Shown: positions 19,948 to 29,707, numbered from the stretch's first letter. The stretch: 64,000 nucleotides of DNA from Pseudomonas sp. PDM18 (GCF_014852585.1 NZ_JACVBX010000004.1:186001-250000), one strand, 5' to 3'. Notes: generated by a model from the letters alone, not told the origin. Numbers and translations: made by a program.

Positions 19948-21252
19948 ATGGCTGTCGCCCCGGATATTTTATTGAGCTCGACGCCTGACATCAGGCCCAA
20001 GGCGGCGCTCTCCAAGTCTGCCCAGAATTCGTCGAACAGCAGCAACGACAAGGGTTCCAGCTTTGCCGACGTCTATGCCAAGGAGCAGCGGCCAGCCGCC
20101 AGCGAGCGGGCCGACAAGCCGGCAAAGGCGAAGACCGACAAGCCGCGGGACGCTGCCGGCAAGGACACGGCAAGCAAGGATTCCACCGCGCCGGCTGCCG
20201 CCGACCAACCAAAGGTTGCCGAGGACGGCAAGGCGTTGCCGGCCGATGGCGCCAGCAAGGCGGACGAGAAGGTGGCGGACGGTGACGCCAAGTCCGATGC
20301 GACCCTCGACCCGCTGCTGATGTTAGGTATGACCGGCCAACTGCCTGAGCCCGAGGCGCCTCCGCTGGTGGTCAGCACTGGAGCCAGCCAGCTCACCGAT
20401 GCCAGCAGCGATGGCGACCTGCAGAAGCTCAACGAGATTCCGGGGGTGGACCTGACTTTGGCCGTCGGCGCTGACGACCAGGCGCAGCAGGTGCAGCAGA
20501 CCCAGCTCAACGGTCACCTCGCCGCCAAGGCGGGGGACAAGTCGCCGGATGCCAGCGGCAAGAACGATCTGTCGGCCGCTCTTGCTGCGCTGACCTCGGA
20601 CTCGACTACCAAGGGCACTGAAACCAAGCTCGCTGAAGGCGCATTGAAAGATGGCGCCGACCTTACCCGGCAACTGGCGGACGTGCAGACCGACGCCAAA
20701 CCGGAGATGCCGCGCAACGAGGCCTTCGCCGCGCGCCTGGAGTCGCTGACGCAGGCGCTGAATACGCCGCAGGCGATGACCAGTCGACCGGTGAACCCGC
20801 TGGTGCCGGGGCAGGCCGTGTCCGTGCAACAGAACGGCTGGACCGACCAGGTGGTGGACCGGGTGATGTGGATGTCCTCGCAGAACCTCAAGTCGGCCGA
20901 GATCCAGATGGACCCGGCCAACCTCGGTCGCCTGGAAGTGCGCATCCACATGACCGGCGACCAGACCCAGGTGAACTTCGTCAGCGCCAACGCCAACGTC
21001 CGCGAAGCGCTGGACAGCCAGCAGCACCGTCTGCGCGAGATGTTCAACCAGCAGGGCATGCAACTGGATGTGAACGTTTCCGACCAGTCAGCCCGCGGCT
21101 GGCAGCAACAGCAGCAGGGCGACGGCCGTGGCAGCTCGCGGAGCGTGGCGGGTAGCGGCAGCGGTGACGACGAGCCAATGATCAGTGGCGTGTCCGAGAT
21201 CCGCCCGCAGACGGCGGCGCAGGGCAGGGGGTTGGTGGATTACTACGCCTGA
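19948..21252 (+). CDS. fliK: Flagellar hook-length control protein FliK
   Basis: A 434-residue molecular ruler that is secreted and switches export from hook to filament substrates by contact with FlhB. The N-terminal half is low-complexity, rich in Lys, Asp, Ala, Ser and Pro, as in secreted FliK. The C-terminal Flg_hook domain (about 300-390) carries AEIQMDPANLGRLEVRIHM and the ANVREALDSQQHRLREMF helix. A Gln/Gly/Ser-rich tail follows. A second FliK-like gene lies at 45974-47584. Confidence 0.93.
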   Translation: MAVAPDILLSSTPDIRPKAALSKSAQNSSNSSNDKGSSFADVYAKEQRPAASERADKPAKAKTDKPRDAAGKDTASKDSTAPAAADQPKVAEDGKALPADGASKADEKVADGDAKSDATLDPLLMLGMTGQLPEPEAPPLVVSTGASQLTDASSDGDLQKLNEIPGVDLTLAVGADDQAQQVQQTQLNGHLAAKAGDKSPDASGKNDLSAALAALTSDSTTKGTETKLAEGALKDGADLTRQLADVQTDAKPEMPRNEAFAARLESLTQALNTPQAMTSRPVNPLVPGQAVSVQQNGWTDQVVDRVMWMSSQNLKSAEIQMDPANLGRLEVRIHMTGDQTQVNFVSANANVREALDSQQHRLREMFNQQGMQLDVNVSDQSARGWQQQQQGDGRGSSRSVAGSGSGDDEPMISGVSEIRPQTAAQGRGLVDYYA

Positions 21253-21278
21253 CCTGGCTTTGGGGGGCTGCTTGATAG

Positions 21279-21313
21279 CGCCCTCTCCCCAGCCAGGGCG
21301 GAGGGAGAGGGCG
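21279..21313 (+). repeat. REP-like palindrome / hairpin between fliK and fliL
   Basis: GCCCTCTCC at about 21280-21288 pairs with GGAGAGGGC at about 21304-21312; the centre CCAGCCAGGGCGGA resembles the REP-like family of 6899-7290. It lies between the fliK stop and the RpoN promoter of fliL and may end or stabilise the fliK transcript. It lacks a T-run. Confidence 0.65.
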
Positions 21314-21442
21314 TAGCCCGAGCGCCAGGTCCTACCCCTGTTCGCGACCTGTCCGGCTCAGAGGAAAATTCTTACTCCTCCCCGTGACATCCTCCGTCTA
21401 GCCTGTAATATCCGCGGCGTTGCCAGTAGGCCTCCTGCAAAC

Positions 21443-21458
21443 TGGCACAGCCCTTGCT
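21443..21458 (+). promoter_or_regulatory. RpoN (-24/-12) promoter of the fliL operon
   Basis: TGGCACAGCCCTTGCT is a full match to the sigma-54 consensus boxes with correct spacing, 50 bases before fliL. It should drive fliLMNOPQR-flhB. Confidence 0.9.
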
Positions 21459-21507
21459 GTTACCCTGGTATCAGCGCTTCGCGCCGCAAAAGTGACGGAT
21501 TATTGGC

Positions 21508-22029
21508 ATGGCCAAGAAAGAACAGACGCCTTCTCTCCCCGATGGCCAGGCGCCCGGCAAGGGCAAGCTGAAGCTCATCATCATCATCGTGCTGGCTTTC
21601 CTGCTGGCGGTGGGTGCGTCGGTGGGCGGTACCTGGTTCTTCCTGCACAAGAGCGCCAAGCCCGACGAAGCCGAAGCCAAGGCCGCGGAACACGCCGAAC
21701 CGACGAAGAAGCAGGCGATCTACGAGATCCTCGCGCCGTCCTTCGTGGTCAACTTCAACCAGAACGGCCGCCAGCGCTACCTTCAGGTTGCCGTTGCCCT
21801 GATGGGCCGCGACCAGGCGCAGATGGATGCCCTGCGCGAGCAGATGCCGCTGGTGCGCAACCAACTGGTGATGCTGTTCTCCAGCCAGAATTTCGACAAT
21901 CTGGTGACGCCGGTCGGCAAGGAGATGCTCCGCCAGCAGGCCACGTCCAGTCTTCAGGAACTGGCGAAGAAGGCGACCGGTCAGTTGACCGTGGAGCAAG
22001 TGCTTTTCACCAATTTCGTATTGCAGTAG
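21508..22029 (+). CDS. fliL: Flagellar basal body-associated protein FliL
   Basis: A 173-residue single-span membrane protein that surrounds and supports the stator. A charged cytosolic N-terminus leads to a membrane segment at about residues 22-46 (LIIIIVLAFLLAVGASVGG), a charged linker, and a periplasmic domain with QRYLQVAVALMGRD and a C-terminal FTNFVLQ typical of FliL. First gene of an operon that follows with a 9-base gap to fliM. Confidence 0.95.
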   Translation: MAKKEQTPSLPDGQAPGKGKLKLIIIIVLAFLLAVGASVGGTWFFLHKSAKPDEAEAKAAEHAEPTKKQAIYEILAPSFVVNFNQNGRQRYLQVAVALMGRDQAQMDALREQMPLVRNQLVMLFSSQNFDNLVTPVGKEMLRQQATSSLQELAKKATGQLTVEQVLFTNFVLQ

Positions 22030-22038
22030 GTACCCGCC

Positions 22039-23010
22039 ATGGCCATGCAGGATCTACTTTCCCAGGACGAGATCGACGCGCTGTTGCACGGCGTCGACGA
22101 CGGCCTGGTGGAAACCGAGTCCGACGTCGAGCCGGGGGCGATCAAGTCCTACGACCTGACCAGCCAGGACCGCATCGTCCGGGGCCGCATGCCGACCCTG
22201 GAGATGATCAACGAGCGGTTCGCCCGCTACACCCGCATCAGCATGTTCAACCTGCTGCGCCGCTCGGCGGATGTCGCCGTGGGCGGCGTGCAGGTGATGA
22301 AGTTCGGTGAGTACGTGCACTCGCTGTACGTGCCCACCAGCCTCAACCTGGTGAAGATGAAGCCGCTGCGCGGCACCGCGCTGTTCATCCTCGACGCCAA
22401 GCTGGTGTTCAAGCTGGTGGACAACTTCTTCGGCGGTGACGGTCGTCACGCCAAGATCGAGGGCCGCGAGTTCACTCCCACCGAGCTGCGGGTGGTGCGC
22501 ATGGTCATCGAACAGGCGTTCGTTGATCTCGCCGAGGCCTGGCATGCGGTGATGCCGATCAACTTCGAGTACGTGAACTCCGAGGTGAACCCGGCGATGG
22601 CCAACATCGTCAGCCCCAGCGAAGTGGTGGTGGTTTCCACCTTCCACATCGAACTGGATGGCGGCGGCGGCGATCTGCACATCACCCTGCCGTACTCGAT
22701 GATCGAGCCGATCCGCGAGATGCTCGATGCCGGCTTCCAGTCCGACGTGGACGATCAGGACGAGCGCTGGGTCAATGCCCTGCGCGAAGACATCCTCGAC
22801 GTCAGCGTGCCGGTAGGGGCCACCGTCGTGCGCCGCCAGCTCAAGCTGCGCGACATCCTGCACATGCAGCCGGGCGACGTGATCCCGGTGGAGCTGCCCG
22901 AATACATGATCATGCGCGCCAACGGCGTGCCTTCCTTCAAGGTCAAGCTGGGTTCGCACAAGGGCAACCTGGCCTTGCAGATTCTCGATCCCCTCGAGCG
23001 CTTGCGCTGA
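22039..23010 (+). CDS. fliM: Flagellar motor switch protein FliM
   Basis: A 323-residue C-ring protein. The N-terminal LLSQDEIDALLHGV is the conserved site that binds phospho-CheY. The middle CheC-like domain includes GGDGRHAKIEGREFTPTE (about 134-151), and the C-terminal SpoA domain ends in GSHKGNLALQILDPL. It links CheY signal to switching together with FliG and FliN. Confidence 0.97.
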   Translation: MAMQDLLSQDEIDALLHGVDDGLVETESDVEPGAIKSYDLTSQDRIVRGRMPTLEMINERFARYTRISMFNLLRRSADVAVGGVQVMKFGEYVHSLYVPTSLNLVKMKPLRGTALFILDAKLVFKLVDNFFGGDGRHAKIEGREFTPTELRVVRMVIEQAFVDLAEAWHAVMPINFEYVNSEVNPAMANIVSPSEVVVVSTFHIELDGGGGDLHITLPYSMIEPIREMLDAGFQSDVDDQDERWVNALREDILDVSVPVGATVVRRQLKLRDILHMQPGDVIPVELPEYMIMRANGVPSFKVKLGSHKGNLALQILDPLERLR

Positions 23011-23032
23011 GCGGATCCCACGAGGACCCACC

Positions 23033-23500
23033 ATGTCTGATGAAGAAAACGTGACCCCCGAAGAACAGGCGCTGGCAGACGAGTGGGCCGCGGCCCTCTC
23101 CGAATCCGGTGATGCCAACCAGGACGACATCGACGCGATGATGGCCAGCGCTGCGGCTCCGGCCGTGCCCGCCGCACCGCGCGCACCGATGGAAGAGTTT
23201 GGCATGGCGCCCAAGACGCCGATGATCGCCGGGCTGGAAGGCCCCAACCTGGATGTGATCCTGGATATTCCTGTGACCATTTCCATGGAGGTCGGGCATA
23301 CCGACATCAATATCCGCAACCTGCTGCAGCTCAACCAGGGCTCGGTGATCGAACTCGATCGCCTGGCCGGCGAGCCGCTGGACGTGCTGGTCAACGGCAC
23401 CCTGATCGCCCACGGCGAAGTGGTGGTGGTGAACGAGAAGTTCGGCATCCGCCTCACCGACGTGATCAGCCCCAGCGAACGCATCAAGAAGCTGCGCTGA
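23033..23500 (+). CDS. fliN: Flagellar motor switch protein FliN
   Basis: A 155-residue C-ring protein. An acidic and Ala/Pro-rich N-terminal half (about 1-70) precedes the SpoA domain (about 75-155: VLDIPVTISMEVGHTDINIR, LNQGSVIELDRLAGEPLDVLVNG). It forms the base of the C ring and docks FliH. The long N-terminal part is usual in Pseudomonas FliN. One base separates it from fliO. Confidence 0.96.
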   Translation: MSDEENVTPEEQALADEWAAALSESGDANQDDIDAMMASAAAPAVPAAPRAPMEEFGMAPKTPMIAGLEGPNLDVILDIPVTISMEVGHTDINIRNLLQLNQGSVIELDRLAGEPLDVLVNGTLIAHGEVVVVNEKFGIRLTDVISPSERIKKLR

Positions 23501-23501
23501 C

Positions 23502-23996
23502 ATGGGCCGCCTGCTCGCGAGTCCCCGTCTGCTCTCCAGCGTGGGCGCCCTGCCGCTGCTGGGGCTGTCCCTCTTCGCCCTGGGCGAGGAGGCATCGGTG
23601 CCGGCATCCAATCCGGCCATCGTCCACGCCAGCTCCACGCCGAGCATCATCACCGGCAGCGCCGGCGCGCAGCTGATGCAGTTGCTGCTGGGCCTGGTCC
23701 TGGTGGTCGGCCTGATCTTCCTGCTGGCCTGGCTGGTGCGTCGCGTGCAGCAGGTCGTGCCGCGCGGCAACCAGGCGATCCGCCTGATATCCAGCCAGTC
23801 CCTCGGCCCGCGTGATCGGCTGGTGCTGGTGCAGGTGGGTGAGGAACAGGTGTTGCTGGGCCTGACGCCCGGTCGCATCACCCCGCTGCACGTCTTGCGC
23901 CAGCCGGTGCATGCCGCCGAATCGGAACCGGCGCAGCCGGAATTCGCCCAGCGCCTGCTGGAATTGCTGAACAAGGACAAGGGCCGCCCGCAGTGA
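23502..23996 (+). CDS. fliO: Flagellar export gate assembly protein FliO
   Basis: A 164-residue small membrane protein needed to assemble the FliP ring of the export gate. A hydrophobic N-terminus (about 8-28) resembles a signal sequence, the main membrane segment is at about 58-78 ([19 protein letters not shown]), and the cytosolic part carries the FliO pattern [24 protein letters not shown]. It overlaps fliP by 4 bases (GTGA). Confidence 0.92.
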   Translation: MGRLLASPRLLSSVGALPLLGLSLFALGEEASVPASNPAIVHASSTPSIITGSAGAQLMQLLLGLVLVVGLIFLLAWLVRRVQQVVPRGNQAIRLISSQSLGPRDRLVLVQVGEEQVLLGLTPGRITPLHVLRQPVHAAESEPAQPEFAQRLLELLNKDKGRPQ

Positions 23997-24784
23997 CCCG
24001 TTCGCCGAACCTCTCCGTTCTGATCGGTGCGCTCAAGGCAGTCGCGCCGCTGCTCCTGGGCCTGCTGGCGCTGATGGCGCCGCAGGCCTTCGCCGCCGAT
24101 CCGACGCAGCTGACGGCGATCACCGTGACCACCAACCCGCAGGGGCAGCAGGAATACTCAGTCAGCCTGCAGATCCTGCTGATCATGACCGCGCTGAGCT
24201 TCATCCCGGCGTTCGTCATGCTGATGACCAGCTTCACCCGGATCATCATCGTCTTCTCCATCCTACGCCAGGCGCTCGGCCTGCAGAGCACGCCGTCGAA
24301 CCAGGTGCTGATCGGCCTGGCGATGTTCCTCACTCTGTTCGTCATGGCGCCGGTGTTCGACAAGATCAACACGACCGCGCTGCAGCCTTACCTGAGCGAG
24401 CAGATTACCGCGCAGGAGGCGATCACCCGCGCCGAGGTGCCGCTCAAGGCCTTCATGCTGGCGCAGACCCGGCAATCGGACCTGGAACTGTTCGTGCGGC
24501 TGTCCAAGCGCACCGACATCGCCAGCGCCGACGCCACGCCCCTGACTATCCTGGTGCCGGCGTTCGTCACTTCGGAGTTGAAGACTGCGTTCCAGATCGG
24601 TTTCATGATCTTCATCCCGTTCCTGATCATCGACCTGGTGGTGTCCAGCGTCCTGATGGCGATGGGCATGATGATGCTCTCGCCGCTGATCATCTCGCTG
24701 CCATTCAAGATCATGCTGTTCGTCCTGGTGGACGGCTGGGCATTGATCATCGGCACGCTCGCCGGCAGTTTCGGGACGGTCTAG
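23993..24784 (+). CDS. fliP: Flagellar export gate protein FliP
   Basis: A 263-residue core component of the export gate. A cleavable signal-like N-terminus (to about residue 35) is followed by the highly conserved [20 protein letters not shown] and [19 protein letters not shown], then the C-terminal segments [19 protein letters not shown] and [16 protein letters not shown]. The GTG start overlaps the end of fliO. Extra N-terminal residues compared with enteric FliP belong to the signal part. Confidence 0.96.
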   Translation: MTRSPNLSVLIGALKAVAPLLLGLLALMAPQAFAADPTQLTAITVTTNPQGQQEYSVSLQILLIMTALSFIPAFVMLMTSFTRIIIVFSILRQALGLQSTPSNQVLIGLAMFLTLFVMAPVFDKINTTALQPYLSEQITAQEAITRAEVPLKAFMLAQTRQSDLELFVRLSKRTDIASADATPLTILVPAFVTSELKTAFQIGFMIFIPFLIIDLVVSSVLMAMGMMMLSPLIISLPFKIMLFVLVDGWALIIGTLAGSFGTV

Positions 24785-24818
24785 CGATGAACCCCTCTGC
24801 TGAACGACAGGAGCAGCC

Positions 24819-25088
24819 ATGACCCCCGAAGTCGCCGTCGACCTGTTCCGTGAAGCGCTCTGGCTGACCGCTGTGATGGTCGGCATCCTGGTGCTGCCCA
24901 GCCTGCTGGTGGGCCTGATCGTGGCGATGTTCCAGGCCGCCACGCAGATCAACGAGCAGACCCTGAGCTTCCTGCCGCGTCTGCTGGTGGTGCTGCTCAC
25001 CCTCATCGTGCTGGGCCCCTGGCTGCTGCGGCAGCTGATGGAGTACACCCAGTCACTGATCACCAGCATCCCGACGCTGATCGGTTGA
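24819..25088 (+). CDS. fliQ: Flagellar export gate protein FliQ
   Basis: An 89-residue protein with two membrane segments (about 16-38 and 52-72), a core element of the export gate. The family signature FQAATQINEQTLSFLPRL lies between them. CAGGAGCAGCC precedes the ATG. It overlaps fliR by one base (TGATG). Confidence 0.97.
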   Translation: MTPEVAVDLFREALWLTAVMVGILVLPSLLVGLIVAMFQAATQINEQTLSFLPRLLVVLLTLIVLGPWLLRQLMEYTQSLITSIPTLIG

Positions 25089-25864
25089 TGCTCGAGCTCA
25101 GCAACGCGCAGATCGGCGGCTGGATCGGAGCCTTCCTGTTCCCGCTGTTTCGCATCGCCGCGATGTTGATGGTGATGCCGATCATCGGCACCCAACTGGT
25201 GCCGACCCGCGTGCGCCTGTACCTGGCCGTGGCCATCGCGGTAGCGCTGACGCCCAACCTGCCACCGATGCCGCAGGTGGATGCGCTGAGCCTCAAGGCG
25301 ATGGTCTACATCGCCCAGGAAATCCTCGTCGGCGCCATGCTCGGCTTTGTCCTGCAGCTGATGTTCCACGCCTTCGTCATTTCCGGGCAGATCATCTCGA
25401 TGCAGATGGGCCTGGGCTTCGCGTCCATGGTCGACCCCTCCAACGGTATCTCGGTCCCGGTACTGGGACAGTTCTTCACCATGCTGGTGACCCTGCTGTT
25501 CCTCGCCATGAACGGCCACCTGGTGGTCTTCGAGGTACTGGCGGAAAGCTTCACCACGCTGCCGGTGGGCGAGGGGTTGTCGAGCAACCACTTCATCACG
25601 GTGGCGGGCAAGCTCGGCTGGGTCCTGGGCGCCGGCCTGATGATCGCCTTGCCGGCGATTACCGCGCTGCTGGTGGTCAACCTGGCGTTCGGCGCGATGA
25701 CTCGCGCAGCGCCGCAGCTGAACATCTTCTCGATCGGTTTCCCGCTCACCCTGATCATGGGCTTCGTCATTGTCTGGATTGGCAGTGCCGAGATTCTCAC
25801 CCAGTACCAGGCGCTGGCCAGTGAGGGCCTGCGCCTGCTTCGCGAACTCGTGGGGGCCCGCTGA
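25088..25864 (+). CDS. fliR: Flagellar export gate protein FliR
   Basis: A 258-residue export gate protein with about six membrane segments. Conserved stretches are FPLFRIAAMLMVMPIIGTQLVPTRVRLYLA, IAQEILVGAMLGFVLQLMFHA and GLGFASMVDPSNG. Start at ATG 25088, since it follows the fliQ stop directly; a TTG just upstream in frame is unlikely to be used. It overlaps flhB by one base. Confidence 0.95.
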   Translation: MLELSNAQIGGWIGAFLFPLFRIAAMLMVMPIIGTQLVPTRVRLYLAVAIAVALTPNLPPMPQVDALSLKAMVYIAQEILVGAMLGFVLQLMFHAFVISGQIISMQMGLGFASMVDPSNGISVPVLGQFFTMLVTLLFLAMNGHLVVFEVLAESFTTLPVGEGLSSNHFITVAGKLGWVLGAGLMIALPAITALLVVNLAFGAMTRAAPQLNIFSIGFPLTLIMGFVIVWIGSAEILTQYQALASEGLRLLRELVGAR

Positions 25865-27000
25865 TGGCCGAAAACGACAGTAGCGAAGACAAGACAGAGG
25901 AACCTACCGAGAAACGGCGCCGGGAGGCGCGCGAGAAGGGCCAGCTCCCTCGGTCCAAGGAGCTGAATACCCTGGCCGTGCTCCTGGCCGGCGCCGGGGC
26001 CTTGCTGATGTTCGGCGCCAGCCTGGCCGATGCGCTGATGCGCCTGATGCGCGGCAGCTTCCAGCTCGACCGCGCCACGGTGATGAACAGCGAGAGCATG
26101 CTCAACCTGCTGATCGCCGGCGGCAAGATCGGTGCCGATGCGCTCTGGCCGATCCTTGCGGTGGTGCTGGTGGCGGCGCTGGTCGGCCCGGTGGCGCTGG
26201 GCGGCTGGTTGTTCTCCGCCGAAGCGCTGGCCCCCAAGTTCAGCCGGCTCAACCCGCTGGCCGGGCTCAAGCGCATGTTCTCGCTGCGCTCGCTGACCGA
26301 GTTGCTCAAGGCACTGGCCAAGTTCGTGCTGGTGCTGATCGTGGCGATCCTGGTGCTCAAGTCCGACCAGGACGACCTGCTGGCCATCTCCCACGAGCCG
26401 CTGGAACAGGCCATGGTGCACAGCGCCCGGATTGTCGGCTGGAGCGCCTTCTGGCTGGCCTGCAGCATCATCTTCATCGCCGCCGCGGACGTGCCCTTCC
26501 AGCTCTGGGACAACCGCAAGAAGCTGATGATGACCAAGCAGGAGGTCAAGGACGAGTACAAGGACTCCGAGGGCAAGCCGGAGGTCAAGGCCAAGGTCCG
26601 CCAGATGCAGCGCGAGATGGCCAACCGGCGGATGATGCAGGCGGTGCCCGAAGCCGACGTCATCATCACCAACCCGACGCACTTCGCCGTGGCCCTGAAA
26701 TACGACGCGGAGAAGGGCGGGGCGCCCAGGCTGCTGGCCAAGGGCAACGACTTCATGGCGCTGAAGATTCGCGAGATCGCCCAGGAGCACAAGGTCACGG
26801 TGCTCGAATCGCCGGCGCTGGCGCGGGCGGTTTACTACTCCACCGAACTCGACCACGAGATTCCCGCCGGCCTCTACCTCGCCGTGGCCCAGGTGCTGGC
26901 CTACGTCTACCAGCTCAAGCAGTACCGCTCCGGCAAGGGCAAGCGCCCGGGACCGATGCCGGACCTGCCTATCCCGCCGGATTTGCGCCGCGACGAGTGA
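25864..27000 (+). CDS. flhB: Flagellar export switch protein FlhB
   Basis: A 378-residue export gate protein that controls substrate choice. The N-terminus has the conserved DKTEEPTEKRRREAREKGQ. Four hydrophobic segments (about 32-55, 80-110, 145-165 and 185-210) are followed by a cytosolic domain with the autocleavage motif NPTH at 270-273 (VIITNPTHFAVALKYD). It works with FliK at hook completion. A stand-alone paralogue of its C-terminal part lies at 45636-45977. Confidence 0.97.
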   Translation: MAENDSSEDKTEEPTEKRRREAREKGQLPRSKELNTLAVLLAGAGALLMFGASLADALMRLMRGSFQLDRATVMNSESMLNLLIAGGKIGADALWPILAVVLVAALVGPVALGGWLFSAEALAPKFSRLNPLAGLKRMFSLRSLTELLKALAKFVLVLIVAILVLKSDQDDLLAISHEPLEQAMVHSARIVGWSAFWLACSIIFIAAADVPFQLWDNRKKLMMTKQEVKDEYKDSEGKPEVKAKVRQMQREMANRRMMQAVPEADVIITNPTHFAVALKYDAEKGGAPRLLAKGNDFMALKIREIAQEHKVTVLESPALARAVYYSTELDHEIPAGLYLAVAQVLAYVYQLKQYRSGKGKRPGPMPDLPIPPDLRRDE

Positions 27001-27088
27001 CCCGCAGATGTCGCCCGTGCAGTAGGATGGTCGGTTCGCGCCCGGCGTCGAAGGCTCCGGGCGGCCTGTTCAGCCAAGGAAATGTTTC

Positions 27089-28363
27089 ATGCTTCGGGAT
27101 TCCTTCGCCGGCCTGCGCTTTGCGTTCTGGCTCTTCCTCTGTCTCCTCGCCTTTGTGCGGCCCAGCTGGGCCGACGCACCTCCTGATGACGGCGTGCTGC
27201 TGCCGCTGAACGAGCGCGTGGTGGACGTCACTGGCACCCTCGACCCAGCCGCCAAGGCGCACCTGATCGACAAGCTCAAGGCTCTGGAGTACCGGCGTGG
27301 TGCGCAGATCGCCGTGGTGATGCTGTCGACGGTGGGCAAGATGGGCATCGAGGCCTTCTCCAACAAGCTGTTCAACCTCTGGAAGCTCGGCCGCAAGGGC
27401 GTTGACGACGGTGTGCTGGTGGTGGTGGCGAAGGACGACCACCAGATGCGCATCGAGGTCGGTTATGGCCTGGAGGGGGCGATTCCCGACGTGCTGGCCG
27501 GGCGCATCATCCGCGAGCGCATGGCGCCGGCCTTTCGCGATGACGACTATGCCGGCGGCATCGAGTCGGCGGTGGATGCACTGACCCTGCTGGTCGATGG
27601 CGAGACGCTGCCTGACCCGGCTCCCGAACCTTTGACGTTCCCGCTGGAGGCCTGGCTGCTGCTGGCGTCCTTCGCGGCCGGCGGCGTGGGCGGTGTGCTG
27701 CTTGCCGCACGGCGGATGGGCTGGCGCGGCGCGCTGGCATTCTGCGCGGTGGTGGTCGTTCTGGTGGCACTGCTGGCCGGCGGCAAGGATGCGCTGGGAG
27801 TAGTGGCCGTTACGCCCATCTGCCTGCTGGTCGGCGGCGCTACCTTCGGTGCGCTGTGGACGGCTCGGGTGGTGTTCTACAGCGTGCTGGGGCTGATCGC
27901 CTACTGCATCCTGCTCGGTTTCCTGACGCCGCGCTTCGGCGGCCTGCTCTGGGTCTATGCGCTGGCTGCTCCGCTGGCGGTGCTGATGGTCATCGGCCTC
28001 TGGTGGCTGCTGATCTTGATGATGCGCGACGTCTGGCGCGGACCTCGCAAGGGGCGCAAGACCGCCAAGGCGCCGGCCGGGCACAAGGCCTTCTACTGGC
28101 GCTTGGCGATATTCTTCGGCCTGTACCTGCTGATCGGTTTCTTCGCCGGTGCTCCGACGGCTCCGCTGAACTGGCTGCTGGTGCTGCCCTTCATGTGCCT
28201 GCCGGGGCTGGTGGTGTTCGCGGCGGGGCAGGGTGGCGCGGGCGGCAGCTCGGGCTCCGGTGGCAGTTCGTCCAGCGGGTCGTCCGGCGGCAGTTCGGGC
28301 GGGGGCGGATTCTCCGGCGGTGGCGGTTCCAGTGGCGGCGGCGGTGCGTCGGGAAGCTGGTGA
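27089..28363 (+). CDS. TPM-domain membrane protein, copy 1 (YgcG-like)
   Basis: A 424-residue protein with a signal peptide (to about residue 29), a periplasmic TPM domain (about 45-165: VVDVTGTLDP, GKMGIEAFSNKLFNLWKLGRKGVDDGVLVVVAKDD, VGYGLEGAIPD), at least five hydrophobic segments, and a C-terminus made of Gly and Ser with final GGASGSW. TPM proteins are seen as phosphatase-like or as helpers in membrane-complex repair; the function here is unknown. A very similar gene follows 57 bases downstream. Its place between flhB and flhA is not explained by known flagellar roles. Confidence 0.86.
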   Translation: MLRDSFAGLRFAFWLFLCLLAFVRPSWADAPPDDGVLLPLNERVVDVTGTLDPAAKAHLIDKLKALEYRRGAQIAVVMLSTVGKMGIEAFSNKLFNLWKLGRKGVDDGVLVVVAKDDHQMRIEVGYGLEGAIPDVLAGRIIRERMAPAFRDDDYAGGIESAVDALTLLVDGETLPDPAPEPLTFPLEAWLLLASFAAGGVGGVLLAARRMGWRGALAFCAVVVVLVALLAGGKDALGVVAVTPICLLVGGATFGALWTARVVFYSVLGLIAYCILLGFLTPRFGGLLWVYALAAPLAVLMVIGLWWLLILMMRDVWRGPRKGRKTAKAPAGHKAFYWRLAIFFGLYLLIGFFAGAPTAPLNWLLVLPFMCLPGLVVFAAGQGGAGGSSGSGGSSSSGSSGGSSGGGGFSGGGGSSGGGGASGSW

Positions 28364-28420
28364 CGGCATAATCCCTCGACGCTCCGGGCTGCCAAGCCCA
28401 CACCTTCAGGGAAAGAAGGC

Positions 28421-29707
28421 ATGACCCTCTGGATTCGTTGCGCTTTGTATCTCTTCCTCCTGCTCGGCACGGTTGGCGTACGGGCAGAGGTTCCGACCGA
28501 CGTTGCCGGTCCCGCACAGGACGGGCTGGTTGCTGCGCCTGACGAAGCCGACAGCGAGGCCGAGCTGCCTCGATCCATCCCGGTGCCGGAACTTGAAAGT
28601 CCGGTCACCGACCTCACCGCCACCCTTGGCAGCGACTGGATCGCCTCGATGAAGCAGCGGCTGCTGGCATTGCAGCAGCGCAAGGGCTCGCAGATCGCCA
28701 TCCTGATGCTGCCCAGCACCGGCGCGGACAGCATCGAACAGTTCGCCACCCGCGTCTTCGAACAATGGCGCCTGGGCCGGCAGGGCGTGGACGACGGTGT
28801 GCTGGTGCTGGTGGCGAAGGAGGACCGGACCATGCGCATCGAGGTCGGTTACGGCCTGGAAGGGGCGATTCCTGACGTAGTCGCCGGGCGCATCATCCGG
28901 GAAGAGATGGTTCCGGCTTTCCGTAGTGGCGACTTCGCCGGTGGCATCGAGAATGCGGTGACTGTGCTGGAGCGACTGATCGACGGCGAGACGCTGCCGG
29001 ACGAGCGCCACAGTGGCGGTCTGACCTGGGAGGGCTGGCTGCTGCTGGTCGGACTGGTCGGCGGTGGTGTGGCCGGTGTCGTACTACGTCGCCGCTGGCT
29101 GGGTGTGAAGGTCGTACTGCCAACGCTGGCCGTGGCAACCGTGCTGATGGCCGTCAGCGCGGGGCTGAGAAGCCTGCCGATGCTGCTCATGGCCATTCCC
29201 TTCAGCATGATCTTCGGCGCCGGCATCGGTGCGCTGGCGGCAGGCTCGCGCCTGTCGGCCGGGATAGTCGGCGGCGTCATCGGCTATCTGGTGGCGTTGA
29301 TGGTCTGTGCCAAGTACTTCGACGGCGGCGATGTGGCGCTCTATGGCCTGGCCTTGCCCATTGGCGGCTGCATTGGCGTGGTCTTGCTCTGCCTGCCATT
29401 CGTTCTCGCGTACAAGACCTGGCGGCGCAGCCGTGTGGAATTCGCCATCCGTCTGGCGGTAGCGCTGCTCATCGCCGGCGCGGTGATCCATGTGTCCGGT
29501 GTCCTGCAGCAGCCCTGGGCATTCCCCGATTCGCTCGCGCTGATCCCCATGCTGTTCTTTCCGCTGCTGTTCGCCTTCGTCCCCGGCGGCTCGGGTTCCG
29601 GCGGCTCCGGGGGCTCCAGCAGCGGCGGTGGTTCGTCGTCCAGCGGCAGCAGCTACTCCGGTGGCGGTGGCTCCAGCGGCGGGGGCGGCGCCTCCGGGAG
29701 CTGGTGA
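28421..29707 (+). CDS. TPM-domain membrane protein, copy 2 (YgcG-like)
   Basis: A 428-residue paralogue of the preceding gene. Shared features are the signal peptide (to about residue 23), the TPM domain (about 55-190: SPVTDLTATLG, WRLGRQGVDDGVLVLVAKED, VGYGLEGAIPDVVAGRIIREEM), several membrane segments and a Gly/Ser tail ending GGASGSW. It differs by an acidic insert after the signal peptide and by diverged membrane segments. The order suggests tandem duplication followed by divergence. Function unknown. Confidence 0.86.
   Translation: MTLWIRCALYLFLLLGTVGVRAEVPTDVAGPAQDGLVAAPDEADSEAELPRSIPVPELESPVTDLTATLGSDWIASMKQRLLALQQRKGSQIAILMLPSTGADSIEQFATRVFEQWRLGRQGVDDGVLVLVAKEDRTMRIEVGYGLEGAIPDVVAGRIIREEMVPAFRSGDFAGGIENAVTVLERLIDGETLPDERHSGGLTWEGWLLLVGLVGGGVAGVVLRRRWLGVKVVLPTLAVATVLMAVSAGLRSLPMLLMAIPFSMIFGAGIGALAAGSRLSAGIVGGVIGYLVALMVCAKYFDGGDVALYGLALPIGGCIGVVLLCLPFVLAYKTWRRSRVEFAIRLAVALLIAGAVIHVSGVLQQPWAFPDSLALIPMLFFPLLFAFVPGGSGSGGSGGSSSGGGSSSSGSSYSGGGGSSGGGGASGSW

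Noticed and set aside
21420-22310. 296-residue plus-strand open frame across fliL and start of fliM
   Set aside because: It lies in a different frame from fliL and fliM, has extreme Arg/Gly/Ala composition and no ribosome site.
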